A DNA stretch of 64,000 nucleotides from Tigriopus japonicus (GCA_010645155.1 JAAGOF010000064.1:912278-976277), one strand, 5' to 3'. Counted from the first letter of the stretch, positions 44,301 to 58,300 are shown. Numbers and translations: made by a program. Notes: generated by a model from the letters alone, not told the origin.

Positions 44301-46660
44301 CAACAACACAATCTTCTTTCTCAGCGATATGGCTACCAAGCTAAACTGTCGTCCGTGCACAATATGCAAATCAGGCTTCCTTGAAGGGGAAAATTCCAAA
44401 GATGGATGGACCTGAAGAGCCTCCGCTATTCAGTCCCACTTCAAACACACATTTGGCTTCATTAGCGAAACAAGAGTCCCCCATTTCCACAAAGCCATTA
44501 ATAACGCCATTTTTTATAAATCATTTTCAGACATGTTAGCTAGGCCCGGCCTTCTCAGCGCACAAGGCAGCAAGAAGTTGCTCAGTGGCCCAATTACCCC
44601 CAAATTTGAACAACCTTCAAAGTTTCTAGCAACGAACCTCCTTGTACGTGTACTTCTTAAAATAAGCAACGAACTTTCCTTGTCGTGCGAACGAATAAGA
44701 AAGACACACACTCACACATACCCAGAGAAAGGCGGCTTAGTAACTCAGAGAGGCTGAAATTTTGTCGTCCTCACACTGTTTGGTCTTCTCCTCGACATTT
44801 TTTCATGCGTCATAGAGCCTAGGACAAACTGCCAAGAGCTTCGGTGGAATTTGCAATTTTTCATAGAATATCAATCTAACTCGGAATGCACACAATGGTG
44901 CACACAGTCTTTCGCTTTTTTGGGGAATGGCAAATGGAACAGGGTGGTGATCCATCTCTGAGTGAGAAACACTCACGTTGCTGCCACGAGATTGGACTTA
45001 GTTCTTTAAGCGGAAACTTTTCCGGACTTGTCACTGGCAAAGCCCATCTCTAGCAACAAAGGTCCTGAAAAGGCTTTTTTGGGGGGATTGTCAATTGTCT
45101 TACTTTCTCGCTTTTGTCGTTTGAAAGGCGACTTTTGCAACCAACTTTCTACAATTATATAGCATGACCAAAATTGACAGTTTGTCCGAAAGTGGAACGT
45201 GCATCCTCCCAAGGGTTCCCACGGATTTTCTTTAGACATCGAGGAAATTGGCCAACTGGAATTTGCCTTGCTCGTAAGGACATCAGCCTTCGCCTTCATT
45301 TGAATGTGTGCCACTACATGGTAAGTATGCGTGTGCTCAGAATATTGATTTGAGCTTCTCAAAAGCATCAACTGGCAATCAAGATTGCTGAGTAGCCTTT
45401 GTTTACAATTGTCGTTTTATGTCATCCTAAAACTGGATTCAAGATGCTCTTTACCAATGTTCGGGAGTAAAGCTGGCTTGCTTTCATCCGTTTGTCACAT
45501 TTCAGGACATAAACACTAGAAAAGTGTCATCTTTGACTGAGAGATGTGCCCATCGTGGGACAGTACTACATGCAAAATTCAGCTCATTCATGTGGAACGG
45601 TTTCCGAATGAATGGAAATAACTCAGAACTAGTTGAGTCATTCATGGTCAAATATGGCCGTGTCTCTATCTTGCTCATACGTAAAAGAAATTTCCTCCTA
45701 AGCTCGTTGAAGATTTCTTTCAAGTCCTAACAACGAGGCTATTCTTCTCGGTCTCATAAGGGCGACGAGTCGACAGGCAATGGCAAAATGGAGCAGAAGG
45801 AGAAGCCGTATCAGTGTTGTGAAAACAGTTCTTTATCATGGCAATTGTCTTCCATTGTCAATCGGCAAGTTTCTTTCGTGTCCCTTTCTTGATCGAGATT
45901 TATGTGTTTTCTTTCCGAATTTCTTTTTGTCCTGACTTTCCGACTGTCTGCGTGTGTGTAACTATGAGTTTTCGTGCGTGAGCGTGAGCGTGTGCAAGAG
46001 AGAGGGAGAAAAAGTCTGATCCATTGATCCGAACTAATCCTGGTTCATCTCATGTTCGGATGGATGAGCGACCAACTCAATCGACATGGAAGGACAAAAA
46101 AGGCCCATTTACCCACCCCCCATGGTCCAAAGAGTTATCCGTTCCTTCATTTGTCGTCATCGTCTCGGCCCCTCAATTCCTTTGCCAGTGATGTTAGAAG
46201 GGTTCTGCTTACCTCTATGATTGTAATTGTTTTCGGTTGATCCAATCTTGTTATTGTTTATTGGAGACGAATAGGAGGACGCATAGGATGAAGGCAGGAA
46301 CTTGTCGGATTTTCCCCCCGGGCTGCCAATATCTCCGTTGTTAGTTGTGGTTGTGCTGCTATCGATATAGGGAAAACTCAGCGTTGGATCGTCCCTGGAG
46401 AAGGAATCCCGGCTTCTCTGCTTCATCAGTTTCTTCTCCTCCCGTTGGAGGGGAGCCCTCTCTTTCCAGTCACGCCTCTTGGTTGATGGGGGCGTGACGG
46501 AGCGGTCACTGATGATCGAATTACGAGTGGGTTGGTAGGCGGGCTCCAGCAATGCCGAGTCCCTTTTGGAGGAGGCGGAGGAGGAGGTCCCCTCATGCCG
46601 ATTGTTGACATCGTAGGAGTTTCGTTTGGATTTCTTTTCTTTGAAACAACACAGAAGCAT
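34589..46660 (-). CDS. MTUS-like coiled-coil, microtubule-associated protein with SxIP motif (8 coding exons)
   Basis: Coding exons on the minus strand: 46660-46213, 37596-37253, 36935-36800, 36722-36487, 36394-36257, 35946-35780, 35722-35420, 35348-34589. All junctions are GT-AG with matching phases and give 843 residues. Residues 1-250 are Ser/Thr/Asn-rich and disordered; about 255-530 is coiled coil; 640-694 is Asn-rich; the tail is acidic then basic. Coiled-coil residues 509-524 (NKAIISQQMEELQWRI) resemble the NKRLSxENEELLWKL end of the MTUS1/MTUS2 (ATIP/TIP150) coiled coil. SRIP at 833-836 fits the SxIP motif by which plus-end tracking proteins bind EB1. The inferred role is in microtubule plus-end regulation in the cytoplasm. 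Family assignment is moderate, from memory of motifs only; another coiled-coil family is possible. Confidence 0.8.
35420..35722 (-). CDS. Coiled-coil gene, coding exon 7
   Basis: Residues 490-591, beginning RQLSREKSNLENNFELQSK. It carries the end of the coiled coil with the MTUS-like EELQW signature (518-522), then a non-coiled segment. The donor gtaagt leaves phase 2. Confidence 0.85.
35780..35946 (-). CDS. Coiled-coil gene, coding exon 6
   Basis: Residues 435-490. LVVEMRTQEVHRLREEQAKH opens a continuous heptad pattern. Phase 0 in, phase 2 out (gtacac). Confidence 0.85.
36257..36394 (-). CDS. Coiled-coil gene, coding exon 5
   Basis: 46 codons, residues 389-434, EVFGEIQRLKDEANRF onward, phase 0 at both ends. 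An acidic break (AEDESDEHLSPER) splits the heptads. Confidence 0.82.
36487..36722 (-). CDS. Coiled-coil gene, coding exon 4
   Basis: Residues 310-388. Lys/Glu/Asn-rich helix with heptads, e.g. ELKWKITKYEQELENC. Acceptor tttccag, donor gtaggg, phase 1 in and 0 out. Confidence 0.83.
36800..36935 (-). CDS. Coiled-coil gene, coding exon 3
   Basis: Residues 265-310. IIQEERAKDDEKINEQMKAA begins the main coiled coil. Phase 0 in, phase 1 out at gtaaga. Confidence 0.82.
37253..37596 (-). CDS. Coiled-coil gene, coding exon 2
   Basis: Residues 150-264. Ser/Pro/Asn-rich, disordered, ending SYGIQQLLQEQ at the start of the coiled coil. Acceptor cttttcag, donor gtaacg. Confidence 0.82.
37597..46212 (-). 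other. Intron 1 of the coiled-coil gene (8.6 kb)
   Basis: Donor gtaagc (minus strand at 46212), acceptor cttttcag. The phase-1 end of exon 1 and the start of exon 2 join to give an Ala codon. No gene or intact transposon recognised in between. Confidence 0.7.
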
Positions 46661-46670
46661 CGTGACAGGC
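46213..46670 (-). CDS. Coiled-coil gene, coding exon 1 (start codon)
   Basis: An acceptor (tttttcttttag) ends at 46671, leaving 10 untranslated bases before the ATG at 46660. An earlier in-frame ATG would lie in the intron. The protein starts MLLCCFKEKKSKRNS: two cysteines then a basic cluster, a possible palmitoylation site (inference). The rest is Ser/Arg-rich and disordered. At least one untranslated exon must lie upstream, beyond 46671. Confidence 0.78.
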
Positions 46671-49600
46671 CTAAAAGAAAAACGAGGCAACAGATTGTCA
46701 TTGACATCTAATGAAATAGCTCCATGTGGATGGGCCTCAAAGATATCTTTACGTGAGAGTGAGGGGCCATGTATTTAGCTTAGTATAGAGAGGCTTTGTT
46801 GTCGTGACGGACGACTAGCGACGTTCTCTACGTCTTTAAGGGAGTAAGTGGAATTTTATTCTACTTCATTGTCATCGCTCCAAAACTATCTGTCTGTTCT
46901 GTATTTGGTTGTGCATTTGGCGGGGTCTAATATCTCCCGTGAAACAAAAAGGACTTTGAAGCACTTTGCATTCCCATTATTCCTTGTCTGGCCTGGACTC
47001 CACGAGCATATGTGGATGAGGTGAACGAGAAATGGTGCCAAACTTGTTCGTAGTGCTTGTTTTCACATTATTCCCTGTCACATCGTCACCCCTCACCTCT
47101 ACTTTGGTAACACTCTTAAGGCCTGCACATGTAGCTCTCTTCCACACACATACGTCGAAGAAATGTGTGTTGTATTCCATTTCGGACAAATAGAGCACAT
47201 TTGGCAAGACATTTCATGTATTTTTCGAGGTGAAATTGGGGAACTTTTGACGTCTTTGACAAATATTTTGTACACCCGGAAAGTGTTGTTGGCATTTGGT
47301 CGAATGAAGCACTACTCTTATGAGAAGGAGAAGACGAAGAAGAAGAGAAGGGAAACAAGATTGTTGGAAAAAAACATCTGCTTCGCTTCTTCGTCTTCCA
47401 AAATGGGTTATTTCTCATCCCCACGCCCAAAATGGTGCGATTTGTAGCTCATCATTGGCCTTGTTCTCCTCTTGTGCCAGATCTATCTTATCTGCTCCAC
47501 TTCCTACTTCTACTACTGAACTATCCAAGGAGGATATAGTTGTTGTAAGGCACAAAACTTGATCCTTACTCTACCCAACTCCCTGTCAGACTCGCACAAA
47601 AAAAATCAGAAAATGCTCAAATATGAGGCTGGAAAGAATTCAGCTCTTTCATTTTTTTGTCTGGCTGAGGGATGGAACATCTGAACATCAGTTGTGAGAT
47701 AGAAGTGGTTGTGAATCCACTACGACGAACGAACCACGACGGAAAAGAAGGTTGCCCGAGAGAGCCATTAAAGTATAATCGTCTTAGTTTTTATCGCTTT
47801 AGAGTGGCACTGGCAACGCTGGGTGCTGAGAAGTCCTTTTTGGGTGGCTCTCAAGAAGTCATCAGTTCTTCTTACTGAAAATTGTAAAACTCATCCTCCC
47901 TCTCCTCGCCTCGTTTGAGTCCACAGCTCTTTTGACACCTTCTATCCAATCTTGGTCACAAAGCGTCGTTCAGAACTTTCAACCCACGAACAAATGTGGT
48001 GGTGCTAATACTGCAATATGATCTGCAGCACCACAATATATTTCGAGATCCTCATGAATGATGTCATCCATTTGGCCTCGGAACAATGATACTCTTACGC
48101 AATCAATAGCCAATTCGCAGAGGTTATCTCCGAGGCAGCCGAGATGAATTCAAATAAGGAAGCTCTCTGGAACAGTTTGAAAAACAGGTTCCTTAATGAT
48201 CTCCATGGAGAATGAGCGACGTACGAACGTACGTACATGGTGCATGTGTTCAGGGAACACATGTCTTGTCAAGAATTGAACAGCACAAGAGGACTCTCTT
48301 TAAATTAAAATCTGCGACTCACACGCACATTTTAGGACGGAGGTGGGGGTTTTGAACTGACTTATTTTTCGTTCGTGAACTATTTTGACGCATTGATGGA
48401 GCGGAACACATGCTGATGGCTCGTTAGTAAGCCTATTCATTGGCTGATTGCTACTCGACGAATCACCCACTCAAATGGATAAATGCTACGTATTCTGCTA
48501 AGCCTGGTGATGACATTGGATTATTCTCTCGCCTCAGTCATGAAAACAAGTGTGCATAAGATTCACATTCTTGAGAAGAAAAAACGCATTCCGCAAATGT
48601 GTGAAAAAACGGGGCCAATTGCCTGCCAGGGTGGACTGTCATTATGTGGACCTTGTCTGACGGCCTGGACTTGGATTTACTGTACGTAGTGTATGTAATC
48701 ACTATGTGCTATGGGAATGTATAGTACGAGAGTTTTGGCGTTTGACATCTCTGTTCTAATGGGTTGTAAATTCTGGGAAATTTATCCCGTCCAAGTCTTG
48801 GAAATCTCACGTTTACAGTGGATTTAATTTTCTCTCCCAGTCGGAGAAATCCACCGTGAACATCTCATTATAGCTTTTTTTGCCTCACAGTTCCAGTTAT
48901 GAGTCTCCGGAATCGAGAGATCGAGAGCCCGAGCAAAACTCATTTATCTCTGCAGCGTTGCTTTTGGGTCCCTAGAGAGAACAGACTAGAACCTCCATTC
49001 TTCCATTGTACATAAGTGGGGAGGAGTAGAGGTCTTTGTGGCAGAGAAGCTCGATGGCGTGAAGTGAATTGCATATTCGTGATAGAGACGACCCTAAAAG
49101 GTAAATGCATTCGAGCTCATTTTGATGGGCAACCCATAGCTGGTTATTTCAAAGATCATGGCGTCTAATGGTCCTTGGATTCACTGATGTAAGGAAAACA
49201 TTTTATCGTTAGAGGAGGAGCTACAGACGGTAACAACGTATGCTGCTTATCTGGAGATCGACCTCTAGAGAAGGTCAACGCTCAACCTTTCCAATCCAAG
49301 CATTTTCTCAAAAGGTGAGGCACTTTTTTATTATCTCAAAGATACGAGCAAAGTGTAAACGAGTATGACAGCATTGGGAGAACGATGATTCTAAAAAGGT
49401 TGGGGAAGCTGATTAGCTCCTTCCACATTTAGGGGATTTTCATCTGACTTAGATCGGTCTTCCTTTGTGTATTTTCGATTCAACGTTTGGAAGTCATTTC
49501 TGAAAGTTTCAAGTCATAGGCAGGTTTTTGCGAACGTCATTGCTCCCAAATGGATGAATATGACTCTTGTGGGGATTAAGCCTCATTTGTCATTCTAGTG

Positions 49601-50893
49601 GAGGGAACAAAGCTCCCTTTAAATCCAGTTCTTCTCTGTTGAAATTTATGTTTTTTCGAGAAACTTTTTTTTCATGTCCAATGTCCATGCGTCCTATGCC
49701 CACTCTTCGACCAACTATGAGGAATGATCGTAATAATCCTGACGGCTCGATGTTTAGGCCTCGAAGTAGCACGACTCGTTTCATTGCAATGCCGGTCGAG
49801 CACGTCAAAGTCTGGCGAGAAGGACATAAACATTGGAACCTTTCCAATATTGTGCAACGCCCGTTCGGCGGCCATTCAGTTATTTCTCGTTTTTGCTACT
49901 AGGTTGACAAGTGTAGTTTCGTCACGATCACATTTCGTGTTTTTATGATCGGTCAAAGGGTAGTTTTTCGTGACGCCCTTGGGATCTGTTGTTGAATTGG
50001 ATTGTACGTTTTTGACCAAATCAAAGATTCCCGTTGGCTTTTCTTTTCAAAAAGATTTGATCTCTTTCAGTTGCTTTGATTTAGAATGGTGAATAGGTTG
50101 AAGGTTGTTGGGTCACCATCTACAGTTCGAAACAATAGGAATCTCACTCACTTCAATCAGCGGCTCGAGGGCAACTTTTCGAATGAACAAAACCACTCTT
50201 TCAATTTGGTGTTTCTACGCGAGAAGACACTTTAATGACTTGGGGTACTAGTAATGGCCTACTGGTTAGCTTCATTCAGAGGCTGGGTGAGCAGGAACAG
50301 GTTGGTCGAAGAATAGGTTCCTTGAAATAATGCATTTAATGCACTCTGTAGCCTCAAACGAAAACTTATGACATCATATAGAATCCCGAGTGAGTGAGCC
50401 TCCATGATGGCTCCTCGGGTTAGGAACAGAGAGCAGCCAAGAGCTACGGATAGTGGTGCATTTCTTGAAAGCCCCTGTTTCTCCTTTGGCTTGAAGTCAC
50501 AAGAGGCAGGTTCTGAGAACTAGGAGCCAAACAAAACCCAGAGCAGTCCAACTCTTTAAAGAGCCCTTCCTCAAATCTAAAGGAACCTGGTTCGACAGCT
50601 GGGTTGTTGAATGTTGACACACGCCATGATCTTGAATTGACGATCAATTCTTTCATCCTTGAGAAGTTTGCAGAAAGTGGAACCTTCACAACTACCTTGA
50701 AGTTGCTCGAACTGCACGAATTGTTGCCGTGCAGAAGAGAACCAAACCCAACCCTGCATAATACCGCAACAGCTCTAATTTACCTGATTTGATTTCTCAC
50801 ATTAGTGAGCATGTACATACAATATTCCTTTGGTTAGTTTTTCCAATATTGAGCTACTTTCTTCCTCACTCAGACATGCACGAAAACCTTCAC

Positions 50894-50914
50894 CTCTCTC
50901 TCTCTCTCTCTCTC
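50894..50914. repeat. (CT)n microsatellite
   Basis: Ten uninterrupted CT units. Confidence 0.9.
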
Positions 50915-52340
50915 GGTCCCTCCGTGCACGCATGCATGCAAGAACATCATTCTCATTCGTTCCTGGGTGGGGATAACGTGTACTCGCTGAAATGTGTAGT
51001 ATGTAGTACATTTGTGGTCACTCAAGTAGTAATCTCATAAAAACGGGCATTTCATTATTCCAGCCCAAATATGACAAGCTTTGGAGGCACCAGAGCTAGA
51101 TACAAGATACCTCCGATGAGCATCAACATGGACCATGACGTGCCACTTTAATAGATCTATCATTAGAGCCTCTCTGTGCTGTAGATAACTGCTAACAATG
51201 TCTGAATACCACCATTCGAAACTCATTCCAATGAATGCTCCATTCGGATTTATTTCATTGCATTGACGGTGTTTGCTTGGTATCTTTGGTTTGATGATGA
51301 TCATCGATCCAAACGGCCTTTGAAAGAAGGTCAATAGAGACCGTTCCCTTGACATGATGCCAAAACACCGGTTCTTTGCATGCAATTTCTTGGTCTTTCA
51401 TCAATATTCTTGACTCACTACTTGCATAACAAATAATCGATAATTACTATTTGATACAGCAGTACTGGATTTCTTAGTGCTGAACGAATGGAAGATGGAA
51501 CCAAAAACTGCGTTTTGAGAAGAGCCTTGTTCCTTTTCAAGGCTGGCCCTGAAATACTTCCAGTTTCAAATTATTTCGGAAGCTGGTGGGTGAGACAGCC
51601 AACCAAATGGTAAGACTATCCAACACTGTGGGTCCCGAAGAAATCCGATTCCTGTGGTGTCTTCATGTTCTCCCTTTGGGGGAATTACATCGGCAGAGAG
51701 AGAGAGAGAAACACGAAAAGAACGGGAAGTGGGGGAAAATATAGACATTGAAATAAAGGGAGCTAAACGAGGAGAGAGGTCGAGGAAACAATGTAGATAG
51801 AATTCATTCAATAGTTGGCAACTTTGTTTGAAAATCTTTTATGGTTGTCCGGATGAACTTTCTTTATCGCTCTTGCTTGTTGGATGGACTTGTTGTGCCA
51901 AAGGCATTGCGGTGAATTATCGAGCCACCAGGGCCCGCTTTATTGCTTATTGGTGACCTAATGTGGCGAATTAGCCTGGTCCTATAAATTCCTTGCACGA
52001 CATTACCAGGCCAATAATATTTGGTTGGTTGAGAATCCATGATGATCATGATATTATTATTAATAATTTTATTAGCGAGAGCTTTCTTTAGCCGATAAAG
52101 ACTTGGAGTGACATAATTAACTGAACAACGTTGCCTGGAGACAAAAAAGCAATCATCATACTAAAGCACTAACTAAAACGCGTTGTACAGTAGAATTGCC
52201 TCCAAGGGAACACGAGATCCAAAGGGTCCATAAGCTGCTCGCTAGATCAAGGACGCCATGGTGAAACGAAGAACCGAGAAAAGGCACCATCAAAGAACTC
52301 CACTTGTAATACAAGTCGTTGAAAGTGGAGGAGGAGAAGG

Positions 52341-52377
52341 AGGAAGGAAGGAAGGAAGGAAGAAAGGAAGGAAAGAA
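52341..52377. repeat. (GGAA)n microsatellite
   Basis: Imperfect GGAA/GAAA run of about 37 bases. Confidence 0.88.
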
Positions 52378-55300
52378 GCCTAATAAGTGGGACCTTGTCG
52401 AAATGATGTTATGCTAATAGGCCTCTTCTTTGAGCGTTGAAGCACCCAGAACAGTCTCATAACTCAAGCTTCTTGATGACCTTGTTCCATCTGCATAAGT
52501 GACAGGATTCAGGCCTTGACTCGGTGATAGATAGCCAAAGTGACTTCTCTCGGTTGGCGAGAATTTGGCAATGTCAAATCAAACAACATCAAAACCTACG
52601 AATAAAGGCCATCTCCCAATCATGCTTTTCCTCTCAAGCCCAAGAGAACAATGGAACTTCTTCTGCTGGATCCATTTAGTACGTCCAGTCTTGCAGGCCC
52701 AAACAATTGAAGGCCAGATACTCGCACAAGATCAAACGAAAATGAAACGAGAAAGGCAAGGCTCCGTCTATTTCTGCTGACGGGCAGATAAGGTCACCAA
52801 TTACCAGTATCAGGGAATTGGGCTTCAGACATGGAACCGTAAATTGCTGGACAGGGGGGCACAATGGCGTCCAGTTGTCAGAGAAAAAGAAGATCCGAAG
52901 AGGTCAGATTGCTTGGCAAAGACATATGAGCGGAGAAAATTGCACGATCCTCAGATAACCACTACAATTAGATTGCCAAGAATGGAATTTATGACACAAT
53001 CCGGCTAATATTTACGCCAGCTTTTGAGCAGCTGGGAGATTCTTAGACAGACTGAATGGAAAGTCTGCCAGCTCTCTTGGCAAGAGTGGTTGTCACAGAA
53101 TTGACTAATAGCCCCTTAAATTGAGGTAGAAAGAAGCTTTCATTAGCCAGAATTATTCAGTGAGTATCATACTTGGTGTTTGAGCTGAGAATGTGGAAGT
53201 GAGAACGCACTGTACGTCAGTCAGTTATTGATCGGTACTTAAATAATGCAAGCTAGATACCAACAATTGGGATTGCATTTGTTGTCTTTTACATATTCCG
53301 GATAAAAAAAATCATTCCCATTCAACTCTGATGTATTTGGTTGTAATAAAAAACATCATTACCATTAGGGAAACATCGTCGAAGCTGATGATATGGACTT
53401 CCATACAAGGCCTCTTTCATGGCTTGGTCGCCCATGGCCTTTCTCCATCCCTCAGCCTAGCATGACTTCTGTGTGAGAAGAAGGAATGCCTGTGAGGCAA
53501 TAAATATATATGTCTCAACTTATTTGCTTTTAGCTTCTGAAGTATTCCAGTCCGTAACGCACATACATAAGGTTGTGTGCATAGCAAAGCCACCACACCA
53601 CAACTACCTACAAAGAGGAGCTTTGAAGCAGACTTGGGGTTTTGATGGGATGGCGAGAAACCGGCTTTAGATCACGTGGGGACTACTGAAGCACTGGATG
53701 ACGCGAAAGTGCTTGAAACAAAAAGGAGTCAGTGGCCAGTGGCAAGAGCGTCGACGGGTCCTCCGATCTTAAAGACAATAAAACAGTTGTACCGAAACAT
53801 CAGATTTTCGATGATCGTATATGCTTCACATCCATCCAACCAGAGATTCATCAGTTGATGCATGAAGTAATTCACTCTTAGATAACTAGCGGAAATGAGC
53901 TTCATCCACTTCAACCCAAAGAGAGCAGTGGCCATCGTAATACTCTCACAACTACTGTCCGTTCTGGCAAGAATCGCCAAGTAACAACGTTTCTGTATCT
54001 AGTATCCAGACTCTATCATTCCAAACCGCTGCCATCTGCTTTTTGAAGAGTTTTCCAATCGCCGAGATAATGCAGACACATGCGATGCAAACTAATCAGA
54101 CATGAGACATCCCCAACGGCTTTTATCAAACTTTTTTCATCTGAGGTGTTCATTTCGATGTGCTGAATACGTACAACAGATTCATTTTGGCACCCCTCAT
54201 TTTCTTCAATTTTGATTCTTCTCCGGTCTCAAAAGATATACGAGTTTTCTGACCTCTGCAGAATTCTCTTGATCTTCACCTGCCAACAACAGACTCTTTT
54301 CCTTGGAAATGAAAACCAGCCATAAAAGTTGGTCGGTCATTTGTGGTGAGCGTCACATCAAACCCTGCTTTGCGAGGGGAAAAACAGCACATCAAAAGTC
54401 TTGCGTGCTATTATCCACACATTAGGCAATCGTGTCGGAATTTGAAAGGCGTCATCCCCTGTTCGATGCCAATTTTGACATGTGCGATCTGCACATCCCG
54501 TGGACATTTGAAAGTGCGAGAAATCCTTACAAAAATGAGGGTAATTGAATGAATCACTTCAGCGATCCCAAACTTTCAGTGTTCAATGAACATGCTCTTT
54601 CCGTCGGTAATTGCTCACCGATTCGTCAGCGTCCCTTAACTACCACCGTACCAACTAATCAACGTTTCTCTGGCTCTTCGTCGTAGTAGAAGGTACGTAG
54701 TTTTTGAACGTGGCAGAACTGCTTTCCTTCGCGTTCTAGCAACTGGTATCTCTGAACATGCTTAGTTGCCCAATTTGATGAGTCGGTGGTTTGGCTTGGA
54801 ATTTTGAGTTGGCAAAGATGACGGGGCATGAATTCAATCTGTGGCCAATGTCTTTGGGATTACCCTTCCGACATAGAAGATAGTGGTGGTGGTTGACAGA
54901 CCCACCGTCGTTCCATCTATCTCTCGATCGATCGATCGATTGTTTCTCTCCTTGGTTTAGTATTTGTCTTGAAAGTACCTGACGTGCCACACCAAGAACA
55001 GTTTGACAATACACATGTACACAAAGAGATGCGGTGAGCTACTATGTAAGAGATTCGATCGTTTTCGACATCAACAACCAAGATGAACGGGCTTGGCGTT
55101 TGCCGCCTTACCTTGTTACTCTTTTTTTTAGACTCGAATGGTTTCGAACTTGGGTCCGCTCTCTGGTCAGACGGCGTTTCTCATCCTGGTTGTCTTGGTT
55201 TTCACCTCTTGCTCGGTCGCTGGTTAATGACTTTTCAAGTGCTGGTCCTGAGCTCCTGAAGACGAACGTCAACAATCTCGCTCATAAGATTCTTCGGAAT

Positions 55301-58300
55301 GAACATGCGTTATTGACTCATCCTTGAGGCTGATCGAGAGCAATTGTGTTCCAATGATCATTCATTACTAGCATGTCTGTCGTTATTCCACTTAAAAATG
55401 CATTGTTTTCGTTCAAATGGTATTCTTCGTTGTACTACAATAACCACCTTGACAACATCCTACCATACAAGGCACGACACTCACCACACAACCCAAGATT
55501 GAGAACTGAGCCTCCTGAGAGCGACAGAAGAAGCCGAAAAGAGCACATCTCTCGTTCTTCTTCTTCTGATTCTCCACAGCCTCTTCCACCGTCGTCGTGG
55601 CCACCATAATAAGGAGAGGATTTTGGACTTTGACGGCGACGGCGGTTCTCCTGGCTGACTTGGACCGTGCTTCCATCAGTGGGTCGTCGCTCGCTCGCCA
55701 GAAGGACGAGGCCTGAAAAGTGGACGACGGACGACAAGCATGAAGACGAACAAGATCTACAAGACCGAGTTGACGCCACGGCCAAGTCAGGCCTTGTGCC
55801 GACCTGATGGCGCCCGAAAAACGGCTAAGCCCTGATCGTGCTTCGTCCGTTGTTCGTTCCTTCGGATAAATGTGTGTGTGGACCTCGAGGGTTCGCAGTT
55901 TAGTTCAAAGTCGCCATCCACACACGTTCATTGCACACATTTCGTAGGAGCAAGGAGTAAGTACTACGGAGGATCCGAAAAAGGAAGACGAACCACAAGG
56001 AGGAGAAGGAGAGAAGTACAGAAAAGAAAGAGAGAAAGAAAGAAAGAATTTGAGAGTTGGCACCGGGGGCACAAAACGCGTGCAACTTGTTAGAAGAAGA
56101 AGAAGCATTTGATTCTTTGCAATACGTACACAGGGTTGCCTCTCTCGAAGGATCACTTCAGTGGCATGGCCGTAATAATTGCACCTTTGGACAGTTCTCT
56201 TCAGTTCTCTTCAGATTTACAGGAGCCAAACACGAATAAGAAGAAAGAGACAAAGCAGAAGAAGAAGTAGAAAACGCATTAATATTGTCTGCTTCGTCCA
56301 CTTGACATGGAATGGCACTCACAGACTCTCCGGTCATATTTCATCAGATCTTAATGACCCCCTCGCCATTGCAACCTGGATCGACTCATGTTTCTCCGTT
56401 TTTCCATCATTCACTTTATGAAAAGATCCATTTGTTGCGGAAGGAAGAGAGGCCGTGGTCAGTGGCTCTTGCTCGCCATTATTTATCTTGCATGGTAATG
56501 GAACCAAAGGACATCTCATCCGCCGTGTTTCCTTCTTCCTTCCGATCTTCTTCTTCTTCTTCACGTCCGGAGAAATGATTTCCGCGGAGGGACATCGAAA
56601 CGACGGGATGTTGATAAAGAGAGGAGCGGGCATCCATGTGCTCGATATCTAGTGGGGAACCATATTGGTTGACACTTCTCAGAGTGGAGGAGAAAGACCA
56701 CCTTCAGTCAGACCAACCCAAGTCCTTGAGGAGAGTGACTGGGAAAGAGGAGACTCTTCTTCTTCTTCGTCCTCCTCCATTTCCACCTCCAAACGAGCAC
56801 ACCCACCCAATGCAACGCTAAAAGGGCTTTCAAGCCGACAACACTACGTTTTTATCCCTCCTGTCAATCCAAAACCTTCTGCGCACTTCGTCACGATATC
56901 CTTTCTTCTCCTCCTCTTGCTCTTTCCTTGTTTGCAAACTCGCACAACTCTTCTTAGACGAATGGATAGAGGCTCAGATTTATTTGGCACTTTCATCACA
57001 GATCGACTTTCCTACGTTTGGGAGGGAGAATCTATTTCCCTGGGTCACTGGATCCTCAGGTCAGCAAATAGGTTTGTAGACAGTAGAGCAAATTTTTTCC
57101 CTTTGTTACAGGTATATTGCAATTTCCCTTTCTTACGGGAATCTAAATAACAATTTGTGCATGGCAAGGCACAATTTTGAAACGGCCCATTTGTGGGAGA
57201 TTTCTTGAAAGCTTGAAAGCCTGCCATCCCAAGAGAACGAACAACGTTATTGCTACAAAGAGTCTCTTTTGAGCGATAAACTTCTTAGGTACTTCTTCTC
57301 ACATACTTCAAGCCTTATTCGTATGAGGGCTCGAGAAGGGACTCTTTTACTTGAACTGTGACATTCTTCGGTCGCATTCATCAACTCATTAAGCTAAGAG
57401 ATGGGTGTCATTTGAAGTCTCGTCCCACGCTTATACAAGCTGTATTGGTGAGTGAACAATTGCAACAAGTTCGCTCCACGCTAGTAATTCTTTGTCTGGA
57501 AGAGAGATTATGCTGTTTCAACTTAAATTTTCGGGACAAGGGCGAAGCACAAACGAGTTAAAATTGCCCGTCGAGATGACGAAGGAGGTTCGTGGCCAAA
57601 TTTCCCATTTACTCATCATTAAAGCATCATGTCTCGAGTAAGTGGTGTCTGTCCACTGTGCCCATTCTTGTACAATTGCCCGGTGTGTGAAGTTGTACAC
57701 CATAATAGGGTGCAAATTCGGAAAGCATGATGGATTTACCTCATTATGGTTTAAAACGAAGTGAATAAAAAAATTTGCTTGATTATGTAAGCGAGGAGCA
57801 GATGATGCCAATGCTGGAAATATAATGAGCATTGATGAGAATGAAATCCAGCCATAAATTAGGAATTCTGATGATCAATTTTTGATTACCAAATTTCCAC
57901 TTCCCCATTCGTAAAGCCAATCTCGACACTTTCCTTTACAAAAAAATTGCTATTGCCGGTAATATAATTTATCTTTAAAATACTTGATTGGAGTAAATAT
58001 TTCCATTTCATCATAAATAGAATATTATGAACTCTGTTATTCTGCACATTCATATTTACGGAAGATTCCATCATAAATGGCAGAGCTCCACACCAGAATA
58101 ATCTGGGATCAAAACCAACTGTTTCTTAATGTGCCGCGCAATGGGCTTTTTCAAGTAAGTTTTCAATAGGGGCCGCTTTTCTATGGCGCCATTTAGTTTT
58201 TCCAAGGGTTCGTGAAGCTCTGTCTGGCTTGGCTGAGAGTCAGGTGTTGCAAGTCCGAGTTCCACTAATATCCGGATGCGGATACCTATCGGGTTGTTCA

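Noticed and set aside
48483..48689. 68-codon frame with hydrophobic start and clustered Cys, like a small secreted peptide
   Set aside because: No splice or promoter support, and the Cys spacing fits no family I recognise.
56665..57150. 161-codon frame with a Leu-rich segment
   Set aside because: The Ser and Leu runs come from TCT/CTC simple sequence; nothing else supports coding.
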